The notes below the pieces were generated by a model. It worked only from the letters and a program-made list of their open reading frames with translations. It was not told the origin of the DNA and made no database searches. Shown one piece after another: positions 29,071 through 39,054 of a stretch of DNA of 64,000 nt. Position numbers and translations under genes: made by a program. How positions within the stretch are numbered: the first letter of the stretch is position 1; every line of letters begins with the position of its first letter. The DNA comes from Paraphotobacterium marinum (lineage in GTDB: Bacteria; Pseudomonadota; Gammaproteobacteria; Enterobacterales; Vibrionaceae). The DNA lies in the NCBI RefSeq assembly GCF_002216855.1, contig NZ_CP022356.1:496001-560000 (forward strand). The letters are read 5' to 3'.

Positions 29071-29818
29071 AACGACGGCTCACATGGTGTGGGTACTATT
29101 GTTTCATCTTTAATAGATAAATGGTGACAATTCATACCATATAAATGATCTAACATTTCAGGCGTTAACTTAGCTGAATTTTGAATATTCATGGTCTGAT
29201 TTACTCCAAAAACTCGATTAATGTTGTGACTGAGAACACTTAAATCATGACTTACAACTAAAATAGTGATATCTTTTGGTAACTTGGCTAAAATCTTATA
29301 AAAACAAGCCGTCATATTTGGATCAACATTGCTCGTAGGTTCATCGAGAAAAAGTAATTTGGGATTACCCATTAAAGCTCTTCCTACTAGAACTCTTTGA
29401 CGCTGTCCACCAGACAACTCAGAAAACATGTATTGTCTTAAATCTTTTATTTCTAAAATATCCAAAACATAATCTAATTGATCAATTAACTCTTTTTATT
29501 TTTGATTTGCTTTTTAGTAGCGCCCATTAAAATCACGTCACTAACTCTAATTGGGAAAATGGGTTTAATTTGATGATGTTGAGGGACATAACCAATTAAG
29601 TTTGGCGATCCTCCCGGATTTTGATTAAATACTTTGATGGTTCCACGAAAGCCATCCTCAATACCTAGCAATAATTTAATTAAAGTTGTTTTTCCTCCGC
29701 CATTAGGACCAAGCAAAACTGCTCGGTCCCCTTTGTATAATTGGAAGGAAACATCTTTTAAGATTAAATCAGTATTGTAAGCAAAACTTAAACCTTTAAC
29801 ATCTATGATGTTTTCCAT
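29067..29818 (-). pseudogene. znuC: Zinc ABC transporter ATPase, split by one frame break
   Basis: The frames 29818-29486 and the one containing 29465-29067 join into about 250 residues. Walker A is GPNGGGKTT, the Q loop is YVPQHH, the signature is LSGGQRQRV, and Walker B is LLFLDEPTSNVD with the H loop VVSHD. The break lies at a plus-strand T5 (29493-29497), where one extra base reads NKKELIDQLDYVLDILEIKD. This tract is short for polymerase slippage, which favours a sequence error or true mutation. As written the protein stops before the signature motif and the transporter would lack energy coupling. Confidence 0.88.
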
Positions 29819-29835
29819 TATATTCTCACTACATC

Positions 29836-30732
29836 TTATTTCATTGTGGCTTTAAATGTTTCTGCAATTGAAACTAAATTCTTGCCCCAATCTTCAGCTA
29901 ATGGATCTATAGCAATAACTTTGCCACCAATAGCATTGGCTATTACTTTAGCTTGTTTTTTGGAGAACTGTGGCTCCATGAAAATAACTTTTATATTTTC
30001 TTTTTTTGCATAATCAATTAACTTTTGAAGGTGTTTCATATCAGCTTCTTTACCTTCAACTTGAATCGGAAGTTGGTGTAATCCATAATCTGCAGCAAAA
30101 TAACCCCATGCTGGATGGAACGTAATAAAACTTGTTTCAGAGGCAGGTATACCTGACATGATATTTACTAGCTGCTCATCAATAGAATTAATTTTCTTAG
30201 CAAATTTCATATAGTTTTGTCGGTAGTATTCTTTATGCGAAGGATCAGCATCTGACAATGCATCTCTGATATTCATTGCTTGAATTCTAACTAGTGCAGG
30301 CGATAACCAAACATGTGGATCCATCAAACCTTTTGATGTTGGGATACGATTACCTTCATCATCAAAAGCGAGAGGCATTTTTTCAATACCCTGTTCAGTC
30401 TTGATAATTTTCATATCAGGATTGGCACCTTGAAAACGATTTAACCAGCTTTTCTCAAAAGGGACTCCAATTGAAAAATAAAGTTTACTCTTTGATAACT
30501 CAGTCATTTGTGAAGGTTTTGGTTCATAATCTGCAGGCTCTGCTCCTGGTGGCACCATAACATTTACTTTTACATATTTACCACCAATTTCATTTAAGAA
30601 ATATTTTTGTGGCAAGATACTGACAGTCACTTGCATGGGTTCTGCTTCAGAATGTCCTTCAGCAAACGTCTGAGTCGACAAAAAACCGACGAAAAGAGTT
30701 AAGATACTAAAAAAAATAGCACGAAGCTTCAT
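29836..30732 (-). CDS. znuA: Periplasmic zinc-binding protein of the ABC transporter
   Basis: A 298-residue cluster A-I binding protein. Start 30732 has GGAG six bases upstream; a TTG four codons earlier is less likely. A signal peptide ends near TFAEG, followed by EGHSEAEP. Metal ligands are suggested by MDPHVWLSP, ITFHPAWGYFAADYG and the final AIDPLAEDW. It binds Zn2+ in the periplasm and hands it to ZnuB. First gene of znuACB, 17 bases before znuC. Confidence 0.88.
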   Translation of the reverse strand: MKLRAIFFSILTLFVGFLSTQTFAEGHSEAEPMQVTVSILPQKYFLNEIGGKYVKVNVMVPPGAEPADYEPKPSQMTELSKSKLYFSIGVPFEKSWLNRFQGANPDMKIIKTEQGIEKMPLAFDDEGNRIPTSKGLMDPHVWLSPALVRIQAMNIRDALSDADPSHKEYYRQNYMKFAKKINSIDEQLVNIMSGIPASETSFITFHPAWGYFAADYGLHQLPIQVEGKEADMKHLQKLIDYAKKENIKVIFMEPQFSKKQAKVIANAIGGKVIAIDPLAEDWGKNLVSIAETFKATMK

Positions 30733-30781
30733 AATTTTCTCCAAATAATTAAATTTTATATTATTTCAATGATTAGCAAAA

Positions 30782-30799
30782 GTTATGATGCAACATAAC
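30782..30799. promoter_or_regulatory. Possible Zur-type operator dyad
   Basis: GTTATGATGCAACATAAC is a perfect 6-6-6 inverted repeat about 50 bases upstream of znuA. Arms resemble the GTTAT/ATAAC halves of gammaproteobacterial Zur sites, but the spacing is longer than the usual one. Confidence 0.35.
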
Positions 30800-30807
30800 A
30801 AAAATCT

Positions 30808-30840
30808 AATCTATTGTAATTTTATAAAAAACAATAGATT
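30808..30840 (-). terminator. Terminator hairpin of the DUF1835-like gene
   Basis: A 10-base perfect stem AATCTATTGT / ACAATAGATT; read on the minus strand it is followed by AGATTTTTG. It lies about 90 bases past the stop at 30932. Confidence 0.45.
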
Positions 30841-30931
30841 AATCTAATCTTATCGTTAGGGTTTCTTTTTAAGATAGAAAATAAAAAAAGAAACCAATAG
30901 GAGTAATAGATTATTTTTCAATTATAGAAAT

Positions 30932-31837
30932 TTAATTTAAAGAGATCCAATAATTATCAAGCATTTGATGATACAAAGATGTTGTATGGACATTAAAGTC
31001 ACCATACACCTCGTAGTTTATTTTTCCTATGTCTATGAGATAAATTAAACGATTTATAATAGCAATATCACCTAAAAAATACTTTCTCATGACTGAACCA
31101 TAAACATCCCCTAAAGGGACGTATTCATGTAGTTTTTTGGGTTGAGAAACAAGATTTAATTTTGGGTTTTTTATAGGCACCTTTTGCATTTCAAACTTTA
31201 AACAATCTAATATTTTCTCGTCATAATAAGATAATTTTTCATTAGTTAATTGTCCTTTGGCATATACCCGCATTAAATCAGGAGTCACCCATATGTTTTT
31301 CCATAATTTTCTATACATTAATATGTCTTCTTGACTAACTTTTATACTCATCTCAACAGCCTTATTAAGGGTATTTTCACACCAATTATATTCAAGATAT
31401 GCTGATTTTTTTTGACCTTTAAAGATATTATTTTTAACTTGGTTTTCATCTATTAAATAAACATTTTTGCAATCGGATAGTGTTGCCAGATAACATAACA
31501 AAAGAGGATTGCTGCGTGAGTTTTCCTCCATCCAAATAATTACTTTTATGTCAGATTGCTTCAATGCTTGTTTAAGTTTCTTATTGATAGACTGAAATTT
31601 GTTTTTCCATATATCTGAATATGAATTTTCTTTACGATGCGGACTTATTTGAGGCTCATAAAATTTATCTAACCAATTCATATAACTATCTAGTGAATTC
31701 TCATCTTCTATATCAAGATAAGGCCCGTAATGAAGAAAAATCCAATCCCAAGCATTCATGACATTTTTCTTATTTCTATTATTTTTATGTATTAAAATAT
31801 CATGCATTCTTTCATCTGCTGTAATATGAAAAAACAT
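30932..31837 (-). CDS. DUF1835/DUF3658-like protein
   Basis: A 301-residue soluble protein from the ATG at 31837, which has a GGAGG ribosome site (the frame opens four codons earlier). MFFHITADERMHDIL and the following WMEENSRSNPLLLCYL resemble the DUF1835 fold, and the C-terminal half (PLGDVYGSVMRKYFLGDIAIINRLIYLI, VHTTSLYHQML) resembles DUF3658, which usually sits behind it. No catalytic function is established for this family. It has no operon partner. Confidence 0.65.
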   Translation of the reverse strand: MFFHITADERMHDILIHKNNRNKKNVMNAWDWIFLHYGPYLDIEDENSLDSYMNWLDKFYEPQISPHRKENSYSDIWKNKFQSINKKLKQALKQSDIKVIIWMEENSRSNPLLLCYLATLSDCKNVYLIDENQVKNNIFKGQKKSAYLEYNWCENTLNKAVEMSIKVSQEDILMYRKLWKNIWVTPDLMRVYAKGQLTNEKLSYYDEKILDCLKFEMQKVPIKNPKLNLVSQPKKLHEYVPLGDVYGSVMRKYFLGDIAIINRLIYLIDIGKINYEVYGDFNVHTTSLYHQMLDNYWISLN

Positions 31838-32109
31838 TAAAACCTCCAAAAGTTTTGTTATTTAAAAGATTGATAATAAAAAATTTATTCGATAAATTTT
31901 TAACAGCCTTTGTGTTAAAAAACTTAGCTTATTTTTTTAAAAGCACATTAATTCATTTATATTTGATGGATATAAGAAAAAAGTTGGAAGATTATACTGG
32001 ATATCACTCTCCATTCAACGTAAATGTGACGAATGCTCCTATTTTGGTATCAATTGGAATATGCTTTAGGAAATGATTGAGGTTTTAAAAACCAAATAGG
32101 CTTTTTAAC

Positions 32110-33603
32110 TCATAATTCAAAATTTGGTTTTTTTCGAAAAAAAGTATTCTGCTCAAAAGCATAAGCATAACTTATTAATTTGGCATCTTGATTTCTATTT
32201 GCAAAAAAAGAAAGCCCAACAGGTAATTTGTCAATAAATCCCATCGGTAAAGTAATATGAGCACCTCCTGAAAATGCTGGCAAAGCTGCACAACTAATTC
32301 TAGGAATATCACCGTTAACCAAATCTGTCTTGTGAGGTTTTTCACTTAAAGTTGGAGCTATAATGGCATCTATCTGATGAATGTTCAATAATTTATCAAT
32401 ACCTTCTTCTACCGACAAGTGAAAACACTGTCTTTTAATTTCTTCATACTCTTTGGAGTCAATATCACTTTTCATTTGAGCTAATTCAAAAAGTTCTTGC
32501 TTGAAAGTGGGCATAATAACATCACAGTATTTTATGTTCAGCTCGATTAAATCAGATAAACTATTGGGCTTTATCTCTGGATTATTTGATAAAAAAGCAT
32601 TCATCTTTTCTTTAAAATCAAATAAAAGTAATTCAAATCCTTTTTGTCTTAACTCAGACTCGTTTGATGAGAAAACAGGATCGATAATAATGGCTCCTAA
32701 CTCTTTTAATTTTAAAATAGCTTTTTCAAAAACAGTATCAACTTGTTCACAGTACCCGGTGTAAGAACGGTTGACACCTAATCTAGCACCTTTTAATGCA
32801 TCAATGTCTAAGTAATCTTCATAATTAATTATTTTTTTTCCACTTATTTTAAAGCACTCTGATTTTGTTACCATATGAGTCAGCAAAATGGATAAATCTC
32901 TTACGTTTCTTGCCATTGGTCCTGGAGTATCAGTAGAAGCGACAGGAATAACACCTGATGTACTAATTAATCCAAGTGTCGGTTTAAGACCAACAATACC
33001 ATTAACAGAAGCTGGAGAAATTATAGAGCCTAAGGTTTCTGTTCCTATAGAAACAGTGCACAAATTAGAAGATACACTCACCGCAGAACCAGAGCTAGAG
33101 CCTGACGGAGTTATATCAAGTTGATAGGGATTTAAGGTTTGTCCCCCGAGACTACTCCACCCACTTGATGTTTTTGTAGAACGAAATCTTGACCACTCAC
33201 TCAAGTTTGTTTTTCCCAAAATTAAAATACCCGCATTTCTTAAGCTTTTTATAACACTAGCATCTTCTTGAGCATAATGGTTTTTTAACAGAACTGAACC
33301 CGCTGTTGTAGCCATATTATCTTGAGTCAAGATATTATCTTTTATTAAAATAGGAATACCATGTAGAACACTTTTTTTCCTTCCTACTACCCTATCTTTA
33401 TCTAATTTTTTGGCTTCTTCAATAACATCTGGATTTATTTGAATAATACTATTTAATTTTGGTCCTGCTTGATCTATTGAATAAATTTGTTCAAGGTAAG
33501 CCCTAGTTAAATCTTCTATGCTATATTTTCCAGCATCATAATCGCTTTGAATTTGATTAATTGTCAATTCGTCAAGCTTAACCTTTTTAAATAGTAAGTT
33601 CAT
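32110..33603 (-). CDS. Amidase of the amidase-signature family
   Basis: A 497-residue cytosolic amidase. With the start at 33603 the Ser-Ser-Lys triad can be placed at K88 (PILIKDNI), in the PSGSSSGSAV loop (about 167-175) and at S193 (GTETLGSI). The C-terminal LPMGFIDKLPVGLSFF is usual. The frame is open 26 codons further, but a GGGGTG stretch sits before the chosen ATG. It is not GatA: no gatC or gatB adjoins and the N-terminus (INQIQSDYDAGKYS) matches the stand-alone amidase group. Substrate unknown. Confidence 0.85.
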   Translation of the reverse strand: MNLLFKKVKLDELTINQIQSDYDAGKYSIEDLTRAYLEQIYSIDQAGPKLNSIIQINPDVIEEAKKLDKDRVVGRKKSVLHGIPILIKDNILTQDNMATTAGSVLLKNHYAQEDASVIKSLRNAGILILGKTNLSEWSRFRSTKTSSGWSSLGGQTLNPYQLDITPSGSSSGSAVSVSSNLCTVSIGTETLGSIISPASVNGIVGLKPTLGLISTSGVIPVASTDTPGPMARNVRDLSILLTHMVTKSECFKISGKKIINYEDYLDIDALKGARLGVNRSYTGYCEQVDTVFEKAILKLKELGAIIIDPVFSSNESELRQKGFELLLFDFKEKMNAFLSNNPEIKPNSLSDLIELNIKYCDVIMPTFKQELFELAQMKSDIDSKEYEEIKRQCFHLSVEEGIDKLLNIHQIDAIIAPTLSEKPHKTDLVNGDIPRISCAALPAFSGGAHITLPMGFIDKLPVGLSFFANRNQDAKLISYAYAFEQNTFFRKKPNFEL

Positions 33604-33902
33604 ATTTTGCTTATCACCCCTAGTTATATAGTCAAATTTTTTGTTAATTTTAATATTGAATTGCATTAAAATGACATTCACAATTTTATTTAAATGTTTA
33701 GGGCTTCTTAATATTCAATTCAAAAAAGAAGTTTACAGCAATCAATCATATTTTCTTTTATAAATGACATAAAAATTATAAAAACGAACGATTAAACCTG
33801 AATTAAAAACCTGGTTTCTCTATTAAAACTTTTCATTAAAAGAATAATCATCTATCATGCTTGAAATAAATTTGTATCATATTACTAAAAAGGTATCAAT
33901 CT

Positions 33903-34730
33903 ATGCTTTTAGACAATTCTGAACTTGGAAAAAAATCTGCATATAAAGATCAATATGATCCTAGCCTACTTTTTCCTATTCCAAGACAAACCAAAAGAGA
34001 TGAAATTCATATTTCTAAAGATTACCAATTTGAAGGATGCGATATTTGGAATGCTTTTGAAGTCTCTTGGTTGAATTCAAAAGGAAAACCAGTCGTAAGA
34101 ATCATGCAATTTCGAATTGATGCAAATAGTCTAAACATCATTGAATCAAAATCTTTTAAACTCTACCTCAATTCATTTAACAACACAAAATTTGCTAATG
34201 AAAAGGAGGTTCTCAATACATTACAAAAAGATTTGGAATTGAATGTTAAAGGAGTGGTTTCAGTCAAATCAAGTCACGTAGACAAATTTGATGACGTTCA
34301 TAGCATCTACCAAATAAATGACACATGTATTGACGATTTGGATATTGAAATAGATGATTATGAAATAAATCCAAGTAAATTAAAGATCGATTCAAATACA
34401 ATAACATCTGAAACAATAACCAGTCATTTATTAAAATCCAATTGTCTCATTACAAACCAACCAGATTGGGGAAGTTTAATTATTAAGTATGAAGGACCAA
34501 AAATAAATCGTGAAGGCCTACTTAAATACATCATATCATTCAGAAATCATAATGAGTTTCATGAACAATGTGTTGAAAGAATTTATATGGATATTATGAA
34601 AGAGATTAAACCTCAGAAACTTCTAGTATATGCAAGATACACCAGAAGAGGTGGTTTAGATATTAATCCATTAAGAGCAAATTATAAATATGACTCTAAC
34701 CTTGAACAAATGAGATTAGTTCGTCAATAA
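33903..34730 (+). CDS. queF: NADPH-dependent 7-cyano-7-deazaguanine reductase
   Basis: A 275-residue QueF of the long, two-domain type. ESKSFKLYLNSFN is the substrate motif of the first half; the second half carries catalytic C181 and D188 in NCLITNQPDWG and the RRGGLDINPLR end. It reduces preQ0 to preQ1 for the queuosine base of tRNA. It stands alone behind its own promoter region and ends in a terminator. A YhhQ-like queuosine-precursor transporter gene lies at 50788. Confidence 0.95.
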   Translation: MLLDNSELGKKSAYKDQYDPSLLFPIPRQTKRDEIHISKDYQFEGCDIWNAFEVSWLNSKGKPVVRIMQFRIDANSLNIIESKSFKLYLNSFNNTKFANEKEVLNTLQKDLELNVKGVVSVKSSHVDKFDDVHSIYQINDTCIDDLDIEIDDYEINPSKLKIDSNTITSETITSHLLKSNCLITNQPDWGSLIIKYEGPKINREGLLKYIISFRNHNEFHEQCVERIYMDIMKEIKPQKLLVYARYTRRGGLDINPLRANYKYDSNLEQMRLVRQ

Positions 34731-34735
34731 ATTAA

Positions 34736-34764
34736 GAAAAGACAATAAGCCATATTGTCTTTTC
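34736..34764. terminator. Bidirectional terminator after queF
   Basis: A perfect 12-base stem GAAAAGACAATA / TATTGTCTTTTC with a 5-base loop, between the convergent queF and esterase genes. Confidence 0.8.
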
Positions 34765-34813
34765 AATCATTTGACCTCTAAGTTAAAGTTAATTTATTTG
34801 AAGATGTTTTTTG

Positions 34814-36706
34814 TTAAGAAGTCTTAATTAAATCTGGGTTGCAGTAAAATGTCCTACCCCCGCTGTTTTTAAAGCTAGAATATGCCTCACAAAGCTTCTT
34901 CGCAATGACCTTCTGTCCCAGTACATTTGGGTGTGTACCCTGATCACCATAATACTTAAACCCATCGGGTTCATTCGGTAACCAGTTATCACTTGGATCA
35001 TAGCCATCTTTTGGAAAGACCGAGACTCTTGAGCTATTTAAATTTTGAACAACATTTTCAATGGCTTTCCAACAATTTTTCCATTTTTGAGAATAATAAG
35101 CAGTGGTACCTTGCAATGGAAGAAATGCAATCACATGCGCATTTGGATTATCCGTCAAAACTTGTTGCATTAATTTTTTATAATAATTTTTAAATTCTTT
35201 TACAAAAGCAGAAGAAGAAGGAGAAGGCTGATCATCCCCATAACCAACATCAAAATCATTTGTTCCTAAGTTTACAATAATTAAATCAGGCTCTATTTTG
35301 TTTGGAAAATTCCATTTGGTTGCATATTGCTCATCCCAATTCACTTGTTGATAGGGATACTCAGCTATCATTTTAGGAGTATCACTCACTGGACCAACAC
35401 CGATCCCAGATACGGCAATTATTGACCAGTTATTTGAACCAAAAGCACGACTTAAAATAGGTCCATAGGTTAAAGTCCCATCTTCAAAAAAAGTTCCATC
35501 TGCACTTCCACAACCTTTGACAGAACTTCTAGTTCTCAAATCACAATACCCAGCTGAAATAGAATCTCCTATGACCTCTATTTTTATAGGAGTTGAGTTA
35601 GCTGATTTTTTTTGAATTAACTTAGCAGAGCTATCCATTTTGATTTTATCAAGAACTAAACTACCTTCCATACCCTCAGTTGATTTGACCAGCTCTAAGG
35701 TGTAAGTTTTGTTTTTATCTAACCCTTGATAATTGAGATTTGGTGTATTATCAATTGAAGTTCTCTTAAATTGTGTATCTATTGGTGATGTGCCATTTAT
35801 TTTAACAGACAATTTGGAAGATACTTTATTTTGACAAATAGTTTGTATCTGATATTCAAATGGTGGTGTTTTTCCCTCTGTTGACCTATCAATGAATTTT
35901 GTGGACTTATTTTCTTGAAGTATTGAAGTGCCGCTTTGATTATAAATCTTATATGCAATCGCATTTTGTTGTTTATCCCAAGAAATCTTAGCATCACCTT
36001 TTGCATTAATGTTTGTTTTAATATTTCCTGGAACATTACAACTCTCAACCGGAGGTATGTTTTGATTGACCAGTGAAACAGTTTCACATGCATCTGAAGG
36101 AATATTTTTAGCTGAAATGGTAAAATTAAGGACATGATTTTTTGCTAGTTCATTTGAAGAAAATTTTTGGGGTTGAACTTTCTCTATTCCCTCGTCAAAT
36201 GTATATGTGGCCTCCTGAATGGCAGGTTCAGAATCAACTTGAATCCATGTTGATGTCGGCTCAATTGCATGGTCCGTATTAAACTGTAAAAAATCATTAC
36301 TTATATCGACAGGATTTTTGTTACGGTTCTGATATTGTACACTTAATATTGTGTTATCATGTGTGCAATTAATTTTAGTTAAGTTAGTTGTGTTTTTAAA
36401 TTTCTGACTATTATTCTCTAATAGTCTATAAGAATAATAAACAGGATGTTGATCACTACCTGCTTCCAAATCAATAGATAAATTAGACGTTCCTGTAAAG
36501 GTTACAGTCAGACCTCCTTGCCAGTTGAGCGTATGCTTTTTATCTTTTAAAAACCAACGACCATTATAATCAATATCTTTGCTTGATAAATTTATGCTTT
36601 TAAGAGACTGCTCCCCAATTAAACGCAGATTCATATTATTTTGAACAGAGGCATAACTAAGTGATGATATTAAAGTTATACCTATGATTGAAATCATTTT
36701 TTTCAT
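34814..36706 (-). CDS. Secreted SGNH/GDSL-type carbohydrate esterase
   Basis: A 630-residue exported protein with a signal peptide ending SLSYA. The first 350 residues contain beta-rich regions, one of them a fibronectin-III-like stretch (IPPVESCNVPGNIKTN to ICQNKVSSKLSVKI). The last 260 residues are an SGNH hydrolase: block I VIGDSISAGY with the nucleophile, a glycine block, NLGTNDFD, and DQGTHPN with the catalytic Asp/His pair. The order resembles family CE2 acetyl esterases, where a beta domain precedes the SGNH domain. It probably deacetylates a polysaccharide outside the cell; the substrate is not known. Confidence 0.8.
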   Translation of the reverse strand: MKKMISIIGITLISSLSYASVQNNMNLRLIGEQSLKSINLSSKDIDYNGRWFLKDKKHTLNWQGGLTVTFTGTSNLSIDLEAGSDQHPVYYSYRLLENNSQKFKNTTNLTKINCTHDNTILSVQYQNRNKNPVDISNDFLQFNTDHAIEPTSTWIQVDSEPAIQEATYTFDEGIEKVQPQKFSSNELAKNHVLNFTISAKNIPSDACETVSLVNQNIPPVESCNVPGNIKTNINAKGDAKISWDKQQNAIAYKIYNQSGTSILQENKSTKFIDRSTEGKTPPFEYQIQTICQNKVSSKLSVKINGTSPIDTQFKRTSIDNTPNLNYQGLDKNKTYTLELVKSTEGMEGSLVLDKIKMDSSAKLIQKKSANSTPIKIEVIGDSISAGYCDLRTRSSVKGCGSADGTFFEDGTLTYGPILSRAFGSNNWSIIAVSGIGVGPVSDTPKMIAEYPYQQVNWDEQYATKWNFPNKIEPDLIIVNLGTNDFDVGYGDDQPSPSSSAFVKEFKNYYKKLMQQVLTDNPNAHVIAFLPLQGTTAYYSQKWKNCWKAIENVVQNLNSSRVSVFPKDGYDPSDNWLPNEPDGFKYYGDQGTHPNVLGQKVIAKKLCEAYSSFKNSGGRTFYCNPDLIKTS

Positions 36707-37527
36707 TTAAGTCTTTCCTAAAGTTGTTGTGGTTAAAAATCAAAACTAATCAGAAAAACAAGGTATTTATAAATTATTTTTATTCACCCAAAATATATTT
36801 TTTTCACGCCAATAAATATCAAAAACACATTACACAAAAATGATCTTAGATTAAATTTCAGATATAAATCACGGTCTTGGTATGATTTTATATGAAATAT
36901 GAGTATTTAAATTCCAATAATAGATTATAAAGTAAAATTTATACGTACTTATAAAGATTTTGTTATTAATGAAATTATAAGAACAAATAATTTCCAAAAA
37001 AATTGAGTGATTTTAATGTTTTCTCAACCACATGTTTGTTTAGATAGCCTAAGTATCGATCATCCAAGAGGCATTAAAAAATTTTTGATACCAGCTATAA
37101 AAAGGAGGTCCAATAATCCTTCAAATAATAAGTAATGTTTCTAACTCTTATCTAACCGAATCCTTACTTTAATTATTCAATCTTCAAATCTGAAAACTAT
37201 GTTTGTTTTTAAACATGGCCATCTGTAATTGAAGTTTCATTCTCAGGAAGGTATATTTCAAGAACTTAATTTTAATATGAGAAAAATAAGTCACAATGAA
37301 ATCAAATCTTAATATCTTGATCTTGTTAAAACCCCACACTTATTTAATTAGTCCGCCCTAATTACAAACCATTCTTTTTAGATTTAATTCTTTATTTTAG
37401 TTTTTGAAATATATAATTTAACAACTAAGTTTTGCTATGTAAAAATAAGCGATATTAAGCCTTGTTATAAGTAATTATATAGCTCTTTTATATTTCAAAA
37501 ATGTCACGTTATTCAATTTAATTTGTT
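36707..37527. other. Long intergenic region
   Basis: About 820 AT-rich bases between divergent genes. A 39-codon frame at 37016-37135 (starting MFSQPHVCLDSLS) has no ribosome site and may be a relic or chance. No hairpin, repeat or RNA gene was recognised; promoters of both flanking genes must lie here. Confidence 0.5.
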
Positions 37528-39054
37528 ATGGACTATTTAATGATAAATATAAAAACATTCTTATTTCCAGAAAGCTCATCATCTCAAAAAGAAATTTTAT
37601 CCGGTATGACAGTCGCCTTGGCACTCATACCAGAAGCAATTGCATTTTCAATCGTCGCTCATGTAAATCCTGCTGTAGGCTTATTTGCTACGTTTTTTAT
37701 GTGTTTAATTACTTCTTTAATAGGTGGAAGGCCCGGTATGATTTCAGGTGCAACTGGCTCTATGGCTATAGTTATAGTAGCTTTGGTTTCTCAATACGGT
37801 GTCGATTACTTATTTGCTACTATATTACTTACTGGTATCTTTCAAATCTTAATAGGAGTCTTTAAATTAAACAAGGTAATTAACATTTTGCCAAGATCAG
37901 TCATGATAGGTTTTATCAATGGATTAGCCATTGTCATTTTTTTAGCGCAAATAGAACAGTTTAAACACACATCTATAACAGGAAGTGTCTCTTGGCTACC
38001 GCAGCATGATATTCTTGTAATGAGTATTTTTATTATCATAACAATGTTTATCTGTTTTACCTTACCTAAATTTTTGAAATCAATTCCTGCTGCATTAGCT
38101 GGGATCATTATTGTCACAATTATTTGCCATTACAGTGGTGTCCATACTCGGCTTGTGCAAGATATGATGAATCATGCTCAGATGGATCTTACTTTCCCTA
38201 AATTCCATATACCTGAAATACCTTTTAACACACATTCATTAGCAATTATATTACCTTACAGTTTAATATTAACAATCATCGGCTTATCCGAATCCTTAAT
38301 GTCTTTGCTAATAATTGATGATATTACCAAGAGTAAAGGAAAACAAAGTAAGGAGTGTATTTCTCAGGGACTATCTAACATTGTCTGTGGCTTTTTTAAA
38401 AGTATGGGAGGATGTGCAATGCTTGGTCAAAGCATGATCAATATAAACAATGGTGCTAGAGGAAGGTTATCTGGCATTATTGCTAGTGTAACCCTCTTAT
38501 TCTGTATTTTAGTTTTTTGGCCTGTTATGAAAATCATACCCCTAGCAGCGCTCATTGGCGTTATGTTTGTCGTTGTCATAGAAACTTTTGCGTGGGAAAC
38601 GTTCAGATTACTCAAAAGAATTCCAATCCACGATGCCATTATTATATTAGCTGTGACAATGATAACAGTTGCAACTGATTTAGCTATAGCAGTTATCGTA
38701 GGGATTATTATTGCTTCTCTCGAGTTCGTCTGGCGATTATCTAAAAATTTAAAGATTAATGTCCAAAATACAAAAGAACATCAAAAATATAGTATACAAG
38801 GAATCGTTTTCTTTGGAAGCTCTTCAAAATTAAAGTCTGCGTTTAACTTTAACCCTTCTCAAAACTATGTGGTCATAGATATGAGTACGGCAATATTAGT
38901 CGATTATAGTGCAGTTCATTCAATTCAGTACATTATTGAACAATATAAAATGAATAAAATTGAGGTTAAATTATCTAATTTGTCTTCACGTTGTAAAGAG
39001 TTATTTTTAAAAGTAGACTCAAATATTAATTTAGACGTGCTAAGTAAAGTTTAG
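37528..39054 (+). CDS. SulP-family anion transporter with STAS domain
   Basis: A 508-residue SLC26/SulP protein. ILSGMTVALALIPEAIAFS is the first-helix hallmark, followed by the GLFATFFMCLITSLIGGRPGMISGATG segment, about ten further helices and a C-terminal cytoplasmic STAS domain (about 405-508; YVVIDMSTAILVDYSAV). It takes up sulfate, bicarbonate or dicarboxylates; the closest general type is the YchM/DauA-like group, so the ion is uncertain. An ATG at 37540 is a possible alternative start. Confidence 0.88.
   Translation: MDYLMINIKTFLFPESSSSQKEILSGMTVALALIPEAIAFSIVAHVNPAVGLFATFFMCLITSLIGGRPGMISGATGSMAIVIVALVSQYGVDYLFATILLTGIFQILIGVFKLNKVINILPRSVMIGFINGLAIVIFLAQIEQFKHTSITGSVSWLPQHDILVMSIFIIITMFICFTLPKFLKSIPAALAGIIIVTIICHYSGVHTRLVQDMMNHAQMDLTFPKFHIPEIPFNTHSLAIILPYSLILTIIGLSESLMSLLIIDDITKSKGKQSKECISQGLSNIVCGFFKSMGGCAMLGQSMININNGARGRLSGIIASVTLLFCILVFWPVMKIIPLAALIGVMFVVVIETFAWETFRLLKRIPIHDAIIILAVTMITVATDLAIAVIVGIIIASLEFVWRLSKNLKINVQNTKEHQKYSIQGIVFFGSSSKLKSAFNFNPSQNYVVIDMSTAILVDYSAVHSIQYIIEQYKMNKIEVKLSNLSSRCKELFLKVDSNINLDVLSKV

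Noticed and set aside
31855-32076. A 73-codon plus-strand frame between the DUF1835-like and amidase genes
   Set aside because: No ribosome site, low-complexity Leu/Phe/Lys composition, and it lies in a shared regulatory gap.
32110-33603. GatA of the tRNA-dependent amidotransferase
   Set aside because: No gatB or gatC next to it, and the N-terminus fits stand-alone amidases.
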